NCBI RefSeq assembly: GCF_016583825.1
Contig: NZ_NRRV01000006.1
Span: forward strand, 1 to 64,000
DNA from: Thiohalocapsa halophila
Lineage (GTDB): Bacteria > Pseudomonadota > Gammaproteobacteria > Chromatiales > Chromatiaceae
Direction of reading: 5' to 3'
Length of the DNA stretch: 64,000 nucleotides
Positions within the stretch are counted from its first letter, which is position 1. Each line of letters starts with the position of its first letter. The notes below the pieces were generated by a model. That model worked only from the letters and a program-made list of their open reading frames with translations. It ran no database searches and was not told the origin of the DNA. Shown piece by piece: positions 9,457 through 21,285 of the stretch. Made by a program: the position numbers and the translations under genes.

Positions 9457-9691
9457 GATGTCTGGTCTCGCTTGCTTATGGTGCCGGGAACGGGCAGGCT
9501 TGAGAGGATAGCGGCTGCCCGGATGGCCGTCGATGGATCTCGCGGTCCCATGTGGGGCCGATTGCGCGCTGTTCGTCGATCACCGAGTCTGCACTCGGCT
9601 TCGCTGTGCCGGACAAGCCCGGTGCGGCAGCATCCCCAGCCGCCCGAGCCGCCGTCCCCTCCGAATTCAACCTCGTAGTGCTCGTCCTTCC

Positions 9692-11506
9692 ATGCCAGTC
9701 GCCGCCGACAGCCTTGTCCTCTACAAGATCCACCCCGCCCGCGTGGTCAGTGTCGGCGAGAAGATCGAGATCGAGCTGGAGGGCGGGCAGAGCAAGCGCG
9801 TGCGCCCCAAGGACGTCACCCCCCTGCACCCCGGCCCGCTCAAGCGCTTGGCGGACCTGCACGAGCCCGGTGCGGCGCAGCTGGAAGAGGCCTGGGAGCT
9901 GCTGGAGGGCGCCGAGACGGATCTCAAGGAGCTCGCTGAGCTCATGTTCGATGATTTTACGCCCGCCAGCGCCTGGGCCGTCTGGCGGCTGCTGGACGAG
10001 GGGCTGTATTTTCAGGGGACGCCCGAGGCCATCCAGCCCCGCTCCCGGGAGGCCATCGAGCAGGACCGCGCCGAGCGCGAGGCCAAGGCCCGTGCCGAGC
10101 AGGAATGGGCGGGCTTCATGGCTCGGCTCGGCGAAGGGCGGATCATCGACGACGACCGCCCCCGGCTCGCCGAGGTGGAGCGCCTCGCCAACCAGCAGGG
10201 CGAGCACAGCCGCATCCTCAAGGCCCTGGAGCTGCCGGAGACCCCGCAGGCGGCGCATCGCCTGCTGGTGAGCCTGGGCTACTGGCCGCCCGAGCACAAT
10301 CCCTATCCGGCGCGCAGCAACGTCGCGGTCACGGATCCGGCCCTGCCGGTGCCGGCACTGGCGGACGAAGAACGGCTGGATCTCACGCACCTGCCGGCCT
10401 TCGCCATCGACGACGAGGGCAACCAGGACCCGGATGATGCCGTCAGCATCGACGGCGGGCGCATCTGGGTGCATGTGGCGGACGTGGCCGCGCTGGTGGC
10501 GCCCGACGGCGAGCTGGACCGCGAGGCCCGCGCCCGCGGCGCCAATCTCTATCTGCCGGAGGGCATCGTCAACATGCTGCCCGCCGCGGTGACCGAGCAG
10601 TTGGGCCTGGGCTTGCAGGAGACCTCGCCGGCGCTCTCCTTCGGCGTCACGGTGGACGACGAGGGCCGGCTCGCGGACATCGAGATCCGCCCCAGCTGGA
10701 TCCGCGCCCAGCGCCTCACCTATGCCGAGGCCGAGGCGCGGCTGGCCGAGGCGCCCTTCGCAGCGCTGAACGCCGCCGCCGAGCGCTACCGCGCCCGCCG
10801 CCAGGCGGCGGGCGCCGCCGGCATCGATCTGCCGGAGGTGAGCGTGCGGGTGCAGGACGGCGAGATCGTCATCCGCCCCATCGACCGCCACGGCTCCCGC
10901 GCCATGGTGACGGACCTGATGCTCATGGCCGGCGAGGCCGCCGCGGCCTGGTGCGGCGAGCGCGGCATCCCCATCCCCCACGCCACCCAGCCGCCGCCGG
11001 ACAGTATCCAGCACCCCGCGGGCATGGCGGGCATGTACGCCTACCGCCGGCAGTTCAAGCCGAGCCGCACCAGCATCGAGCCGGGGCCGCACTTCGGGCT
11101 CGGGCTGGACGCCTATGCCCGCGCCACCAGCCCGCTGCGGCGCTATGCGGACCTGCTGGTGCACCAGCAGGTGCGCGCGGCGCTGCGCGGTGACGAGCCG
11201 CTGACCGCGGAGCAGGTGAGCGCGCGCGCCGGCGAGGCGGACCAGGGCGGCATCGCCGTGCGCCGCGCCGAGCGCCAGTCCAACCAGCACTGGAAGCTTT
11301 CGTACCTGAAGCGGCACAAGGCCTGGCAGAGCGAGGGCGTCGTCGTCGAGCTCGGCGAGCGCAAGGACACGGTCATGATCCCCGAGCTGGCGCTGGAGAC
11401 CAAGCTGCGGGCCAAGGCTGACCTCACCCTGGATCAGCGCCTCACGCTCGGCGTGGCCGACGTGGATCTGTACGATCTGGATGCGCGGTTTCGGGTGGTT
11501 GGCTGA
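9692..11506 (+). CDS. RNB-domain (RNase II/R-type) ribonuclease
   Basis: 604 residues when started at the ATG at 9692. The longer frame from 9533 begins with low-complexity residues unlike the family. It has an N-terminal region (VVSVGEKIEIELEGGQSKRVRPKDV, possibly an OB-like or winged module), then the RNB catalytic domain from about residue 230. The Mg-binding Asp cluster lies near 236-252 (AIDDEGNQDPDDAVS). It continues with IWVHVADVAALV, YLPEGIVNMLP and YARATSPLRRYADLLVHQQV. It processively degrades RNA 3' to 5'. The lack of clear cold-shock domains suggests a divergent RNase II subgroup rather than RNase R. Confidence 0.9.
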   Translation: MPVAADSLVLYKIHPARVVSVGEKIEIELEGGQSKRVRPKDVTPLHPGPLKRLADLHEPGAAQLEEAWELLEGAETDLKELAELMFDDFTPASAWAVWRLLDEGLYFQGTPEAIQPRSREAIEQDRAEREAKARAEQEWAGFMARLGEGRIIDDDRPRLAEVERLANQQGEHSRILKALELPETPQAAHRLLVSLGYWPPEHNPYPARSNVAVTDPALPVPALADEERLDLTHLPAFAIDDEGNQDPDDAVSIDGGRIWVHVADVAALVAPDGELDREARARGANLYLPEGIVNMLPAAVTEQLGLGLQETSPALSFGVTVDDEGRLADIEIRPSWIRAQRLTYAEAEARLAEAPFAALNAAAERYRARRQAAGAAGIDLPEVSVRVQDGEIVIRPIDRHGSRAMVTDLMLMAGEAAAAWCGERGIPIPHATQPPPDSIQHPAGMAGMYAYRRQFKPSRTSIEPGPHFGLGLDAYARATSPLRRYADLLVHQQVRAALRGDEPLTAEQVSARAGEADQGGIAVRRAERQSNQHWKLSYLKRHKAWQSEGVVVELGERKDTVMIPELALETKLRAKADLTLDQRLTLGVADVDLYDLDARFRVVG

Positions 11507-11527
11507 GCGGCTTCACGGCCAAGCAGG

Positions 11528-12118
11528 TCACTCGTCCACCGCAGCCTCTGCGACCGCCGGCCGGATCCCGCTGAACCTTGCCTCCGTTGGCGCGAGCTTC
11601 AGAAGAGCCGTCAATGAGATCGTTTTCTGTGCGCCGACGAAGCGGTTCAACTTGGCGGTACTGATGACGTAAAACGTCCACTGATCGAGGTTGAGCGGGT
11701 CGACGGTTTCTTGATGCCGGTGTTCCAGGAGGCAGAAAGCGTATACGTCAGACTGACGTTTTACTTGGTGGGAATAGGTGTTCCGTGAGGCATCCCAACC
11801 CTGAGTTGGCCGTATGTCGAAGGTGATCCGTGAGAGGCTAGCCTGCGCCCAGCTTTGGATGTAGGCGCCGGATTTCACTTCGATCCTCACGCCTTCAGGC
11901 GTTTCCAAGTCGTAGGGGTTCCATTCCACTCGCGTGCGGTCCGAACAGCCTACGGCAATCGCGACGATGTATTCTGCAAGCAGACCGCGCAGAGCATTGC
12001 CGACTAAGTCGGACGACGACCACTGCCAGAAAGACAGTAAGTCGAAGGGCAGTTGCCGTCCTTCGCTCTTGAACGCTTCCGATCCCGTTTTCCTTGTTCC
12101 CGAAATCTCCGGATACAT
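11528..12118 (-). CDS. Stand-alone PD-(D/E)XK nuclease-like protein
   Basis: 196 residues, no close named family recognised. The region NALRGLLAEYIVA (Glu49) ... VEWNPYD (Asp70) ... GVRIEVKSGAY (Glu80, Lys82) fits the acid-x(n)-D-x(n)-E-x-K geometry of restriction-endonuclease-like folds. IEVKSGAYIQSW is typical of such active-site strands. No methyltransferase or partner gene is adjacent, and it ends 22 bases from the RNase gene in convergent orientation. DNA cleavage is inferred from the motif only; an orphan restriction or repair function are options. Confidence 0.65.
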   Translation of the reverse strand: MYPEISGTRKTGSEAFKSEGRQLPFDLLSFWQWSSSDLVGNALRGLLAEYIVAIAVGCSDRTRVEWNPYDLETPEGVRIEVKSGAYIQSWAQASLSRITFDIRPTQGWDASRNTYSHQVKRQSDVYAFCLLEHRHQETVDPLNLDQWTFYVISTAKLNRFVGAQKTISLTALLKLAPTEARFSGIRPAVAEAAVDE

Positions 12119-12237
12119 TGGCTCTTCTCGCGCCTCGCAGGGTGGAGGCTCGGCGGGTGGGTGTCGATCCTACGGAGGTTTTGCTTCGCCCGCAGCACCC
12201 GGCGGGGCGCTACCGTTCGTACACCTATCGTTAACGT

Positions 12238-12267
12238 GTAGGTCGGGCCGACGCAAGGAGGCCCGAC
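12238..12267. repeat. Dispersed repeat, copy 1
   Basis: A GTAGGTCGG...AGGAGGCCCGAC element of about 30 bases. A second copy lies at 59922-59952, with identical ends and a slightly different middle. It lies between two minus-strand genes in a 236-base gap. It resembles intergenic repeat families of gammaproteobacteria; two copies alone do not define a family. Confidence 0.5.
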
Positions 12268-12354
12268 GCCCACGGTCGGCACCGCACCGGCGTCGGACGT
12301 CGCAGTCGCCCAGCCCGTCCGACGACGGGCTACCGCGCGCAGGAGGCGTTCCCG

Positions 12355-13092
12355 TCAGTCGGTGGCGGCCGTCGGCACGTCGTCCGGGCTTGCCGCCGAC
12401 GGCGGCTCCTGTGCTGCCGCCGGCTCTTCCCGCGCCGGCAATGGCGCCACCGCGCGATCGAAGCTCCCCGGATTCAGATACTGGATGACCACGCCGCCGT
12501 CGTCGTCGCGGGCGATGTCCATGCCAAGCTCCGGATACAGCCAATGCACGATGCCGGATTCCTCGGTGCGCTTTTCGGCGGGCTCGCCGAACCGGCCGGC
12601 GATGTCCCGGGGCTCCAGGCTCTTCCAGGGCAGGTAGGTCAGGATGCGGATGGGGGCGTTCGCGAGCCGCTCCACGTCCACGGGGTCCAGCTTCACTTTG
12701 CGGCTGCCGCTGCTCGTCTTGCTGATGCGAAGTCCGCGCTCGTACATGGCCGCGAGCTGATCCTCCGGCACGCCGAGGGTGATGATCCAGTCCGCCTTCA
12801 GATTGCTGAGAAAGATGTTCTTGAAGTAGACCTCGACGGTGCGGGTCCCGTCGGGACTCTCGAACAGATTGATCTTGCCTTCGTCGCCGAGCAGGGCGCG
12901 TGCGTCGGCCAGGGTGCTCTCGCCGATGGTCAGGTTGAACACCCGCGTGTGGCCGGCGGCGTCCCGGCTGACGTCCCAGGGGTAGAGCTTCAGGCCTGCG
13001 CGCTCATCCGGCAGGATGGACAGGATCAGCATAATGCCGATGAAGAGCATGGCCGCGGCGGCCAGCGTGGAGAGGATGATTTTGCGGTCCAT
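12355..13092 (-). CDS. Conserved hypothetical membrane-anchored protein
   Basis: 245 residues. One N-terminal transmembrane helix (about 5-27) is followed by a soluble domain that is probably periplasmic and contains NLTIGESTLADARALLG, FKNIFLSNLKADWIITL and IRILTYLPWKSLEPRDIAGRFGEP. The last two fit small domains that compare a gene product to stored parameters, but no function is known to me. A Pro/Ala-rich tail closes the protein. No strong ribosome binding site; the 5' side abuts a CGAGGTG repeat array. Confidence 0.75.
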   Translation of the reverse strand: MDRKIILSTLAAAAMLFIGIMLILSILPDERAGLKLYPWDVSRDAAGHTRVFNLTIGESTLADARALLGDEGKINLFESPDGTRTVEVYFKNIFLSNLKADWIITLGVPEDQLAAMYERGLRISKTSSGSRKVKLDPVDVERLANAPIRILTYLPWKSLEPRDIAGRFGEPAEKRTEESGIVHWLYPELGMDIARDDDGGVVIQYLNPGSFDRAVAPLPAREEPAAAQEPPSAASPDDVPTAATD

Positions 13093-13095
13093 CTT

Positions 13096-13123
13096 CGAGG
13101 TGCGAGGTGCGAGGTGCGAGGTG
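13096..13123. repeat. Heptad tandem repeat (CGAGGTG) x4
   Basis: Four perfect tandem copies of the 7-mer, beginning 4 bases upstream of the start of the minus-strand gene that ends at 13092, so it falls in that gene's 5' untranslated region. Confidence 0.75.
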
Positions 13124-13254
13124 CGCTGCGTGCGCCGATCAGGCGGGCGGGGTGACAGCTGGGTCGCGGCCTTCGTTCCGGGCTCGTGAGGTCGCTCTTC
13201 GGGGGTAGGGGCCTACGGACGCTCTGCGCCCGAGAGAGCCAGCGCGCCGAGCCA

Positions 13255-13626
13255 TCAGTCGAGCATCAGCGCCGCGACCACATCACGCCCTTCGCTGACC
13301 AGGATATTGTAGGTGCGGCAGGCGGCGCCGGTGTCCATCACCTCCACGCCGATGCCCCGCTGCAGCAGCGCAAAGTGCACCTCGGGGCTCGGGAAGCGCT
13401 GGCGGGTGCCCGTGCCCAGGATCAGCACCTGCGTGGCGTCCCCAAGCACCGCTTCCAGATGGGCAACGCTCAGGGCGTCCACATGCTCCGGGCCCCAGTC
13501 CGCTTGCACGTGCTCAGCGGACACCGCGATGCTGCGGGCGTAATCGCGTCCGTTGATGCGGACATGCCCGTCGCCGTAGGCCTCGATGACGTTGGCGCCG
13601 GTGTCTTCGATCTCTGCAAATTTCAT
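13255..13626 (-). CDS. Mth938-like domain protein
   Basis: 123 residues started at ATG 13626 (MKFAEIEDTG..., the usual opening of this family); an ATG at 13659 would add 11 residues. Conserved elements: GANVIEAYGDGHVRINGRDY, QVLILGTGTRQRFPSPEVHFALLQRGIGVEVMDTGAACRTYNIL. The family (DUF498) includes the mitochondrial complex I assembly factor NDUFAF3. The bacterial role is not established, though homologues are common near secretion and respiratory genes. Neither candidate start has a good ribosome binding site. Confidence 0.85.
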   Translation of the reverse strand: MKFAEIEDTGANVIEAYGDGHVRINGRDYARSIAVSAEHVQADWGPEHVDALSVAHLEAVLGDATQVLILGTGTRQRFPSPEVHFALLQRGIGVEVMDTGAACRTYNILVSEGRDVVAALMLD

Positions 13627-13732
13627 GGTCAGCGGCTGGCGGCGGGTGGGAAGGTTCATCGGCGTGCAATCACGCGGGTGCGACGAGCTGGCCCCGACAG
13701 GCACGAAAACAATGGTCAGTGTCAGTGCAGCA

Positions 13733-14308
13733 TCAGTACAGGTGCCGCAGGTCCAGCTCGCAGCCCGAGAGCCCAGGGATGGGAACGCTGCACTGCCCCT
13801 GGATTGCGTCGCAGTGGCGGTAGCCCTCGGCGCCCTGCTCGCGGCAGCGCAGCACGGTGCCGGCGTTGGCGTCCACCAGCCAGGCCTCGGTAATGCCGCA
13901 CGCGGCATAGCGCCTGAGCTTCACATCCCGGTCCAGCGGCAGGCTGCTGTCGGCGACCTCGATCAGCAGCAGGATGTCGGCCGGCCCCGGGTGCCTGGTG
14001 CGATACTGTGTTGCTGGTGGCGTCACCACCGCCAAGTCCGGCTCGGGCTCGTCGTGGGGCCCAAGTCGCACCGGGTTCTGCACCCGCACCACCGCAGAGT
14101 CGCCTGCGGTGCGGATCAGGCGGTTCTGTAGCTCGGTCACCATGGACGCATGCGGCGGCCTGATGGGCGGCATTTCCATCACCTGCCCGTCGATCAGCTC
14201 GACACGCGCGTCAGGCGACAGGATGCCGGTGTCCGCCATGCGGTGGTAGTCGTCCACCGTGTATCGGTGGCGATGGGGGAGCATCAGGTCCTGGGCGGTG
14301 GCGGCCAT
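13733..14308 (-). CDS. Uma2 family protein (second copy)
   Basis: 191 residues from the ATG at 14308 (MAATAQDLML); the upstream extension to 14461 has no family similarity and overlaps another reading frame. Landmarks: YTVDDYHRMADTGILSPD, RVELIDGQVMEMPP, EPDLAVV and ILLLIEVADSSL with the conserved acidic residues, DVKLRRYAACGITEAWLVD. Putative PD-(D/E)XK fold nuclease of unknown role. It is only distantly similar to the copy at 5410-6027, so it is unlikely to be a recent duplicate. Confidence 0.88.
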   Translation of the reverse strand: MAATAQDLMLPHRHRYTVDDYHRMADTGILSPDARVELIDGQVMEMPPIRPPHASMVTELQNRLIRTAGDSAVVRVQNPVRLGPHDEPEPDLAVVTPPATQYRTRHPGPADILLLIEVADSSLPLDRDVKLRRYAACGITEAWLVDANAGTVLRCREQGAEGYRHCDAIQGQCSVPIPGLSGCELDLRHLY

Positions 14309-14497
14309 CGTCGGTTGCTCGGCTGCATGCCGTCTCGGCGGTTCGTTGCGTGCGGTTGGGGCGTCTCGCGTCGCTTGACCCACGATTCTAGCCGATGTGG
14401 GAGCATGGATACTCAGGCCGGTGCCGACCTGCCACAGCGCGGTTTTGAGTGGCAGCGGCAAAGCCTCCCTCCGGCGTGCGCAGAGGGTTGCCCGGAT

Positions 14498-14681
14498 TCA
14501 TCGGCCGGTCAGCCAGATGCCCCCTGTCGACCTCTCGGCGAAGTCCACGGTGCTCCCAGGCCGTTCGCGTCCACTCGGCATCCGTATAGACCTGGATCTC
14601 CGCCGGCATCGGCAGCGCCGACAGCCCCCAGTCCAGACCGGGCTCGGCCTGTGCGAGCCAGTCGGCGGCGCGGCTCGGCAT
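14498..14681 (-). pseudogene. C-terminal fragment of a nucleotidyltransferase, frameshifted
   Basis: The ATG at 14681 follows AAGGAGG positioned at the thiC stop and opens AADWLAQAEPGLDWGLSALP, then MPAEIQVYTDAEW and HRGLRREVDRG. This matches the C-terminal half of MNT-type minimal nucleotidyltransferases. The catalytic GSxxxG / DxD half is missing. At a run of five C on the plus strand (14520-14524) the frame slips; reading the other frame gives GIWLTGR and a stop at 14498, the normal family ending. As read, the open frame instead runs on to 14388. Most likely a truncated, decaying gene; the single-base slip could also be a sequencing error. Confidence 0.6.
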
Positions 14682-14688
14682 GCTGGCG

Positions 14689-16766
<2,078 letters not shown>

Positions 16767-16985
16767 ACTGTCTTGCACGCTAGCCAAAGGGTAGACGGAT
16801 TGCAACCATGGCCGCCAAGCGTCTGGGCGCGTCAGGCGCTCGGCGCCGGGCACAGTGATGGGACAGACTGGCTGGTCAGACTGGCTGGGCAGACCGACCG
16901 GCGCCAAGGCGGCTCCCGGCGGTCATGTGCCCTTCATCAAAGTGCGCTAGCCTGCCCGGCTCGGCGCGCGACGCGTCGCCGGCTA

Positions 16986-17015
16986 CCAAACCGATCACCG
17001 CCAAACCGATCACCG
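16986..17015. repeat. 15-nt tandem duplication before a lipoprotein gene
   Basis: CCAAACCGATCACCG occurs twice in tandem; the second copy runs directly into the GGAGG ribosome binding site of the gene at 17027. The rest of the 16588-17026 gap contains the TPP riboswitch and nothing else that I recognise. Confidence 0.75.
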
Positions 17016-17026
17016 GAGGACACCTC

Positions 17027-17608
17027 ATGAGAATCACACCACTGACCATGCTGACCGCGCTCGCCATGCTAGCCCTGGCTTCGGCTCTGGGCGGCTGCGG
17101 CCAAGGCGATGAGACCGAGCAGATGGAGGAAAGCGCGCAGACCGAGCCGGCGACCGGCGCCGAAACCACCGCCGGCACGGACAGCCAGCTCGAGCAGGCA
17201 AAGAGCCAAGCCGCCGCCGCCATGGCCAAGCTCCAAGCGGCCGGTGAGCAGGCTGGCGCCGCCGCCCGGGATGCGGCCGGCAGCGCCATGGATCAGGTCC
17301 AGGCGAAGGCCGATGAGGCTGCGGCGAGCCTGCAAGAGGCCAGTACCCAGGCGAGCGCTGCGGCTGCGGCAGCCGCCGAGGCCGCGTCCGAGCGGACCGC
17401 AGCGCTGACCCAGAGCGCCCAGGCCCGGGCCGATACCATGATTACCGAGGCGCGGGATTATCTGCGCGAGAACGACCTCAACTCGGCACAGGGCGTGCTC
17501 GACAAGCTCAAGGGCCTGCGGGACCAGGTCTCGGAGGAGGTCCGCACCGAGATCGACGAGCTGCAAGAGCGCCTCTCCGACGAGGCCCGCAGCCAGACCG
17601 CCGGCTGA
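17027..17608 (+). CDS. Ala-rich coiled-coil lipoprotein
   Basis: 193 residues from the ATG at 17027, which has GGAGG 6-7 bases upstream; an in-frame extension to 16925 lacks any signal. The signal sequence ends in a lipobox (ALGGC), so the protein should be lipidated. The mature part is charged and highly Ala/Gln/Glu-rich with heptad character (residues about 45-145), then a short helical C-terminus (ARDYLRENDLNSAQGVLDKL). It resembles lipoproteins that span or scaffold the periplasm, but no specific family is recognised. Confidence 0.8.
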   Translation: MRITPLTMLTALAMLALASALGGCGQGDETEQMEESAQTEPATGAETTAGTDSQLEQAKSQAAAAMAKLQAAGEQAGAAARDAAGSAMDQVQAKADEAAASLQEASTQASAAAAAAAEAASERTAALTQSAQARADTMITEARDYLRENDLNSAQGVLDKLKGLRDQVSEEVRTEIDELQERLSDEARSQTAG

Positions 17609-17766
17609 CCGCCGCGGCCAGCTCGCCGCCCGCGGGCGCTGTTGGCAGCCATGGGCGCCGAGCCCAGGGCGCTGTCACTGCGCCCGCGCTGCCGTCTCCT
17701 TCTTCCCGGCTGCCCGGGGATACCACCACACCCGGCACACCGCCCCGTATTGCGTGAGCCCTCTGC

Positions 17767-18684
17767 ATGACCTCTCCCGTCCCGCCTGACAATCCCCAAA
17801 GCCCATGGCCGAGTGCCGCCGAGGAAGCCGCCCAGGAGCCCTCTGCCGAGAGCCCGCAGATGGCTTCGGCCTCCTATCGGCTCGCCTACGCCGACATCGA
17901 CTTCCTGCGCCGTGCGGAGCTTCGGCCCGTGCGGTTGCAGCTGGAGCTCCTGAAGGCGGAGCTGGTTCAGCAGGAGGAGCACATCGATTCCACGGTGGTG
18001 ATCTTCGGCAGCACCCGCATTCCGGAGCCCGAGGCCGCCCGCGCCCGGCTGCGTGCCGCCGAGGATGCCGCCGCGGCGGCCCCGGATGACCGCGAGCTCG
18101 CCCGCCGCGCGGCCGTGGCCCGGCGCATCCATGACAAGGCCAAGTACTACGACGAGGCGCGACGGCTCGCGGCCATGATCACGCAGGTCTCGCAGCGCAA
18201 CGGCCACCGGGACTATGTGGTAGTCACCGGTGGCGGGCCCGGGATCATGGAGGCCGCCAACCGCGGCGCCCAGGACGTCGAGGGCAAGAGCCTGGGCTTG
18301 AGCATCGTGCTGCCCCACGAGGAGCATCCGAACCGCTATGTCACGCCGGAGCTGTCCTTTCAGTTCCACTACTTCGCCGTGCGCAAGATGCACTTCGTGC
18401 TGCGGGCGCGGGCGCTGGTGGTCTTTCCCGGTGGCTACGGCACCCTGGACGAGCTGTTCGAGACCCTGACGCTCATCCAGACGGGCAAGGTCCATCCAGT
18501 GCCGGTGCTGCTGTTCGGGCGCGAATATTGGCAGCGCATCATCGACTTCGATGCGTTGGTGGAGGAGGGCACCATCGACCCGCCGCACCGGGAGTTGTTC
18601 CAATTCGTCGAGACCGCCGAGGCCGCTTGGGCGGCGATTCACGGCTTCTGGGCGAACAAGAACAGTGCAAAGTCCGTTGACTGA
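17767..18684 (+). CDS. LOG family (TIGR00730-type Rossmann fold) protein
   Basis: 305 residues. The two family signatures are present: GGGPGIMEAANRGA and PGGYGTLDELFETLTLIQTGK. Members were once called lysine decarboxylases; characterised ones are cytokinin-activating phosphoribohydrolases or nucleotide 5'-monophosphate nucleosidases (PpnN), and bacterial roles vary. This protein has an N-terminal extension of about 100 residues with a polar, Ala-rich stretch before the Rossmann core, as in the longer subgroup. Role here: probably nucleotide monophosphate salvage, inferred from family only. Confidence 0.88.
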   Translation: MTSPVPPDNPQSPWPSAAEEAAQEPSAESPQMASASYRLAYADIDFLRRAELRPVRLQLELLKAELVQQEEHIDSTVVIFGSTRIPEPEAARARLRAAEDAAAAAPDDRELARRAAVARRIHDKAKYYDEARRLAAMITQVSQRNGHRDYVVVTGGGPGIMEAANRGAQDVEGKSLGLSIVLPHEEHPNRYVTPELSFQFHYFAVRKMHFVLRARALVVFPGGYGTLDELFETLTLIQTGKVHPVPVLLFGREYWQRIIDFDALVEEGTIDPPHRELFQFVETAEAAWAAIHGFWANKNSAKSVD

Positions 18685-18846
18685 GGCGCCGTGCAGGGGT
18701 GCGCGACGGCAGTATTGGCCAACCATATTGCTTGGCTTGAGATAATTAATCCGGTCGATCTTGCGTCCGGCTTGGTTTCTGGCGAATCCTAGCGAGATAC
18801 TCGGTGACCCTCGCGCCGAGCCACCGCTGGCTGGAGCACAAGAACC

Positions 18847-21006
18847 ATGACCGACCGCATCACCGTCGGCGGCCTCCAGGTCGCCACGCCGCTGTATGAG
18901 CTGATCCGCGACGAGATCGCCCCTGGCACCGGCATCGAGCCCGACGCCTTCTGGGCGTCCTTTGCCGACATCGTCGCCGACCTGGGACCGCGCAACCGCA
19001 GCCTGCTGGAGCGCCGCGACGCGTTGCAGGCGCAGATCGACGATTGGCACCGCACCCGCTGTGGACAGCCACTGGATGCGGCCGCGTATAAGGCCTTTCT
19101 TCAGGACATCGGCTACCTTGAGCCGGAGGGCGCGGACTTCGCGGTGACCACCGCGAACATCGACCCGGAGATCGCGTCCATCGCCGGCCCGCAGCTGGTG
19201 GTGCCCGTCAACAACGCCCGTTACGCCCTGAACGCCGCCAACGCCCGCTGGGGCAGCCTCTATGACGCCCTCTACGGCACCGATGCCATCCCGGAGGACG
19301 GCGGGGCCGAGCGCGGCGCGAGCTTCAACCCGGTGCGCGGCGAGCGAGTGGTGGCTGCCGCCGCGGACTTTCTGGACAGCCATTTTCCTCTGACGGGCGG
19401 TGCCTCCCACGGCAGCGTGTCCGGCTACTGGGTCGAGAATGGCCAGCTCCTCGCCGGTGACGCCCCGCTCGCCGAGCCGGCGCAGTTCGCGGGCTGGCAG
19501 GGCCCGCCCGAGGCGCCGACGGCCGTGCTGCTGGCAAATCACGGCCTCCACGTGGAGCTCGCCGTCGATCGCGAGCACCCCATCGGCGCCAAGAGTCCGG
19601 CCGGGGTCAAGGACGTGGTGTTGGAGTCCGCGGTGACTGCGATTCAGGACTGCGAGGACTCCGTCGCCGCCGTGGATGCCGAGGACAAGGTCGGCGTCTA
19701 TCGCAACTGGCTCGGGCTCATGCGCGGCGACCTCACCGCGAGCTTCAGCAAGGGCGGCAAGATGCAGGAGCGCCGGCTGAATCCGGACCGGGTCTACAGC
19801 GCGCCGGCGGGCGGTGAGCTGACCCTGCCCGGGCGCTCGCTGATGCTGGTGCGCAATGTCGGCCACCTGATGACCACCGACGCCGTGCTGACGGCGGACG
19901 GCGCGGAGGTCCCCGAAGGCTTCCTCGACGGCATGGTGACGGTGCTCGCCGCCGTGCACGACCTCAAAGGTTTAGGGTCCGTGCGCAACAGCCGCGCCGG
20001 CAGCGTCTACATCGTCAAGCCCAAGATGCACGGGCCGGACGAGGTGCAGCTGGCGGTGGATCTGTTCGCGCGCATCGAGGACGCACTGGACCTGCCGCGC
20101 AACACCCTCAAGATCGGCATCATGGACGAGGAGCGGCGCACGACGGTGAACCTGAAGGAGTGCATCCGCCGCGCCTCGGAGCGGGTCATCTTCATCAACA
20201 CAGGCTTCCTGGACCGCACCGGGGATGAGATCCATACCAGCATGGAAGCGGGCCCGATGCTGCGCAAGGGCGCCATGAAGACCGCACCCTGGCTCTTGGC
20301 CTACGAGGACTGGAACGTCGACGTCGGCCTTGCCTGCGGCCTACGCGGCCATGCGCAGATCGGCAAGGGCATGTGGACCATGCCGGACGAGATGCGCGCC
20401 ATGCTGGACACCAAGATCGGTCATCCAAGGGCCGGCGCCAACTGCGCCTGGGTGCCGTCGCCGACGGGCGCGACGCTGCATGCACTGCACTACCACGCCG
20501 TCGACGTCGCCGCGCGCCAGGCGGAGCTCGCCGCCGCCGGTCGGCGCGCGCAGCTAGACACCATCCTCGAGATCCCGGTCGCCGATTCCGCCGAGTGGAG
20601 CGCCGCCGACATCCAGCAGGAGCTGGACAACAACTGCCAAGGCATCCTCGGCTACGTGGTGCGCTGGATCGACGCTGGGATAGGCTGCTCCAAGGTGCCG
20701 GATATCACCGACACCGGCCTGATGGAAGACCGCGCCACGCTGCGCATCGCCAGCCAGCTGCTGGCCAACTGGCTCCACCACGGCATCGTGAACAAGGACC
20801 AGATCATGGCCACCCTCAAGCGCATGGCGGAGGTCGTCGACCGCCAGAACGCGGGCGACCCGACGTACCAGCCCATGGCGCCGGAATTCGACGGCATCGC
20901 CTTCCAGGCCGCCTGTGATCTCATCTTCCAGGGGCGCGCAGAGCCGAACGGCTACACCGAGCCCGCCCTGCACCGCCGCCGCCGCGAGCGCAAGGCGCAG
21001 GGTTGA
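18847..21006 (+). CDS. glcB: Malate synthase G
   Basis: Condenses glyoxylate with acetyl-CoA to malate. 719 residues, the expected size of the monomeric G isoform (about 720). Landmarks include [27 protein letters not shown], the active-site segment [14 protein letters not shown], and [16 protein letters not shown] precedes the ATG. Isocitrate lyase is not in the window, so it may serve either the glyoxylate shunt or glycolate/glyoxylate disposal. It stands alone, convergent with the sensor kinase gene. Confidence 0.98.
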   Translation: MTDRITVGGLQVATPLYELIRDEIAPGTGIEPDAFWASFADIVADLGPRNRSLLERRDALQAQIDDWHRTRCGQPLDAAAYKAFLQDIGYLEPEGADFAVTTANIDPEIASIAGPQLVVPVNNARYALNAANARWGSLYDALYGTDAIPEDGGAERGASFNPVRGERVVAAAADFLDSHFPLTGGASHGSVSGYWVENGQLLAGDAPLAEPAQFAGWQGPPEAPTAVLLANHGLHVELAVDREHPIGAKSPAGVKDVVLESAVTAIQDCEDSVAAVDAEDKVGVYRNWLGLMRGDLTASFSKGGKMQERRLNPDRVYSAPAGGELTLPGRSLMLVRNVGHLMTTDAVLTADGAEVPEGFLDGMVTVLAAVHDLKGLGSVRNSRAGSVYIVKPKMHGPDEVQLAVDLFARIEDALDLPRNTLKIGIMDEERRTTVNLKECIRRASERVIFINTGFLDRTGDEIHTSMEAGPMLRKGAMKTAPWLLAYEDWNVDVGLACGLRGHAQIGKGMWTMPDEMRAMLDTKIGHPRAGANCAWVPSPTGATLHALHYHAVDVAARQAELAAAGRRAQLDTILEIPVADSAEWSAADIQQELDNNCQGILGYVVRWIDAGIGCSKVPDITDTGLMEDRATLRIASQLLANWLHHGIVNKDQIMATLKRMAEVVDRQNAGDPTYQPMAPEFDGIAFQAACDLIFQGRAEPNGYTEPALHRRRRERKAQG

Positions 21007-21156
21007 AGCTGGCTCCTGGTGGCGGGGCGCCGGGCGCCGGACTTGGTTCCAAGGGCCGGCGCGGTGCGTAGTGTTGAGTCCGTGTCCGGCGCCGCCGCAG
21101 CGCCCCGCTGCGGATGCGGCGCCGACGGGCGGTCGCGCGCTTTAGCGAGTTAAAGT

Positions 21157-21189
21157 TACCGTCACCCTAATTGATTAGGGGGGACGGTA
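21157..21189. terminator. Hairpin between convergent genes (possible bidirectional terminator)
   Basis: TACCGTC and GACGGTA arms enclose an inner CCCTAA/TTAGGG stem around a TTGA loop. It sits between the ends of glcB (+) and the sensor kinase (-), in an AT-richer patch. Flanking T-runs are weak, so termination is likely but not certain. Confidence 0.55.
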
Positions 21190-21285
21190 TACTTATCTTT
21201 CCATGGCGATGTCGCGCGGCGTCGGCGGTCAGCTTCCCTGTCCTAGTCTGTGGTAAGGCGCGGGCTTCGGCAGTGCGGGAGCGGC

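Noticed and set aside
17458..19959. Minus-strand open frame of 833 codons over the lipoprotein, LOG and glcB genes
   Set aside because: Antisense to three recognised genes and shows no protein family features.
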